Assembly: GCA_938010435.1 (NCBI GenBank)
Contig: CALLUS010000023.1
Span: forward strand, 1 to 64,000
Length of the DNA stretch: 64,000 bases
Origin: an uncultured Rhizobiaceae group bacterium
GTDB lineage: Bacteria; Pseudomonadota; Alphaproteobacteria; Rhizobiales; Rhizobiaceae
Direction of reading: 5' to 3'
Position numbers and translations under genes: made by a program. The notes beneath the pieces were generated by a model that had not been told where the DNA came from, ran no database searches, and was given only the letters and a program-made list of their open reading frames with translations. Below, piece after piece: positions 63,426 through 64,000 of this stretch. Numbering within the stretch: position 1 is the first letter of the stretch; each line of letters begins with the position of its first letter.

Positions 63426-64000
63426 ATGATGTTTTTGCTCAATAGATTACGCATGTTGTCAACGGTTGGACTGGTTAGCGTGGCTGTCGCCGCCTGCAAT
63501 CCATCAGATGATCAAGCCGATACGTCTTCAGAACAATTAATTCGACCTGTTAAGGTCGCAAAGGTTCAGTCAGCAACGACCGAGATCAAACGCACCTACT
63601 CTGCGGTGGTGCTTGCGGCAGAAGAAGTGCAACTCTCTTTCAGGGTTTCGGGGCGTATTGTCGAACTTGCCGCACTCGCGGGCACCAATGTGCAAAAGGG
63701 TGATGTGATTGCACAGCTAGATACGCGTGACTTCAAGGCAGAGATCACGCGGTTGGAAAGTCAGCTGGAGCAGGCCGAGGCGCAATTGACAGCATTGACA
63801 TCTGGAGCACGTGCAGAAGACCTTGCGTCTCTTGAAGCAGGAGTTGCTGCGGTTCAAGCACAAGTTGATGCTGCAATCGATCAGTTAAAACGCACACAAA
63901 CCCTATTTAAAAAGAAGATCGTTACCAAGGCAAAAGTGGATCAAGACACGACCAATCTACGAGTGGCAGAGGCCGAACTTGAAGCCAAAAAACAAGAACT
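63426..64000 (+). CDS. RND efflux membrane-fusion lipoprotein (partial)
   Basis: Start of a gene cut by the window end; 191 residues are seen. MMFLLNRLRMLSTVGLVS is followed by a lipobox VAAC (Cys near residue 24). VRPVKVAKV-like IRPVKVAKVQSA and AEEVQLSFRVSGRIVELAALAGTNVQKGDVIAQLD form the lipoyl/barrel-sandwich entry, then a long coiled coil starts (LESQLEQAEAQL). Typical of HlyD/AcrA-type periplasmic adaptors of RND pumps; the pump gene would be just outside the window. Confidence 0.85.
   Translation, partial: MMFLLNRLRMLSTVGLVSVAVAACNPSDDQADTSSEQLIRPVKVAKVQSATTEIKRTYSAVVLAAEEVQLSFRVSGRIVELAALAGTNVQKGDVIAQLDTRDFKAEITRLESQLEQAEAQLTALTSGARAEDLASLEAGVAAVQAQVDAAIDQLKRTQTLFKKKIVTKAKVDQDTTNLRVAEAELEAKKQE

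Overview
The window looks like chromosomal DNA of an alphaproteobacterium of the order Hyphomicrobiales (Rhizobiales). The envelope/translation block runs rpsB-tsf-pyrH-frr-uppS-cdsA-rseP-bamA-lpxD-fabZ-lpxA-lpxI-lpxB, with dnaE nearby. LpxI is present rather than LpxH. There is a phosphatidylcholine synthase, an IalB-family protein, a cyanide-insensitive-type bd oxidase, and a very large coiled-coil protein resembling the Growth Pole Ring (GPR) protein of Agrobacterium. The base composition is moderate, near half GC by eye, which is lower than in most soil rhizobia and would fit a marine lineage. Genus cannot be fixed from the sequence alone.

Layout. 1-1.3 kb: IS5-type transposase remnant and two small secreted/membrane proteins. 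1.3-6.1 kb: a BMP-type (nucleoside-like) ABC importer. 6.4-7.1 kb: two small unknown membrane proteins. 7.2-10.8 kb: pcs-terC-MFS-quinone oxidoreductase, tightly packed on the minus strand. 11-14.7 kb: UbiH-type hydroxylase, AEC carrier, hspQ, ialB-like gene and a Cys-rich small protein. 14.8-17.2 kb: cydAB. 17.7-21.9 kb: an orphan family 5 solute-binding protein, a DsbA/FrnE-like protein, and a DUF1007-NicO nickel/cobalt pair. 21.9-24.8 kb: kdsA, VOC protein and HisC-like aminotransferase. 25.1-30.2 kb: two acyltransferase-3 membrane enzymes, an MFS transporter and two DUF922 putative metalloprotease paralogues. 30.2-32.2 kb: ferredoxin-NADP reductase, 2Fe-2S ferredoxin and an HPt protein. 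32.6-37.8 kb: the GPR-like protein. 37.8-51.5 kb: the lipid A / outer membrane / phospholipid / translation block, all minus strand. 51.8-57.9 kb: a variable interval between rpsB and dnaE with an unrecognised HTH protein, trmL, a PLL-type lectin-like secreted protein, a DMT transporter, a DUF938 methyltransferase and a TauE/SafE permease. 58-64 kb: dnaE, a 29-residue membrane protein, an alpha/beta hydrolase, a two-helix potassium channel and the start of an RND membrane-fusion lipoprotein.

The genes most worth a second look are the unrecognised 568-residue HTH protein (51842-53548), the GPR-like protein with seven exact-length 51-residue repeats beside a divergent HPt gene, the PLL-like protein joined to a scrap of a DMT transporter gene, and ribosomal protein S2 with a C-terminal helix-hairpin-helix extension. 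I found no CRISPR array, no rRNA or tRNA gene, and no complete mobile element. All functional calls come from recognising protein motifs by eye; no database search was run.
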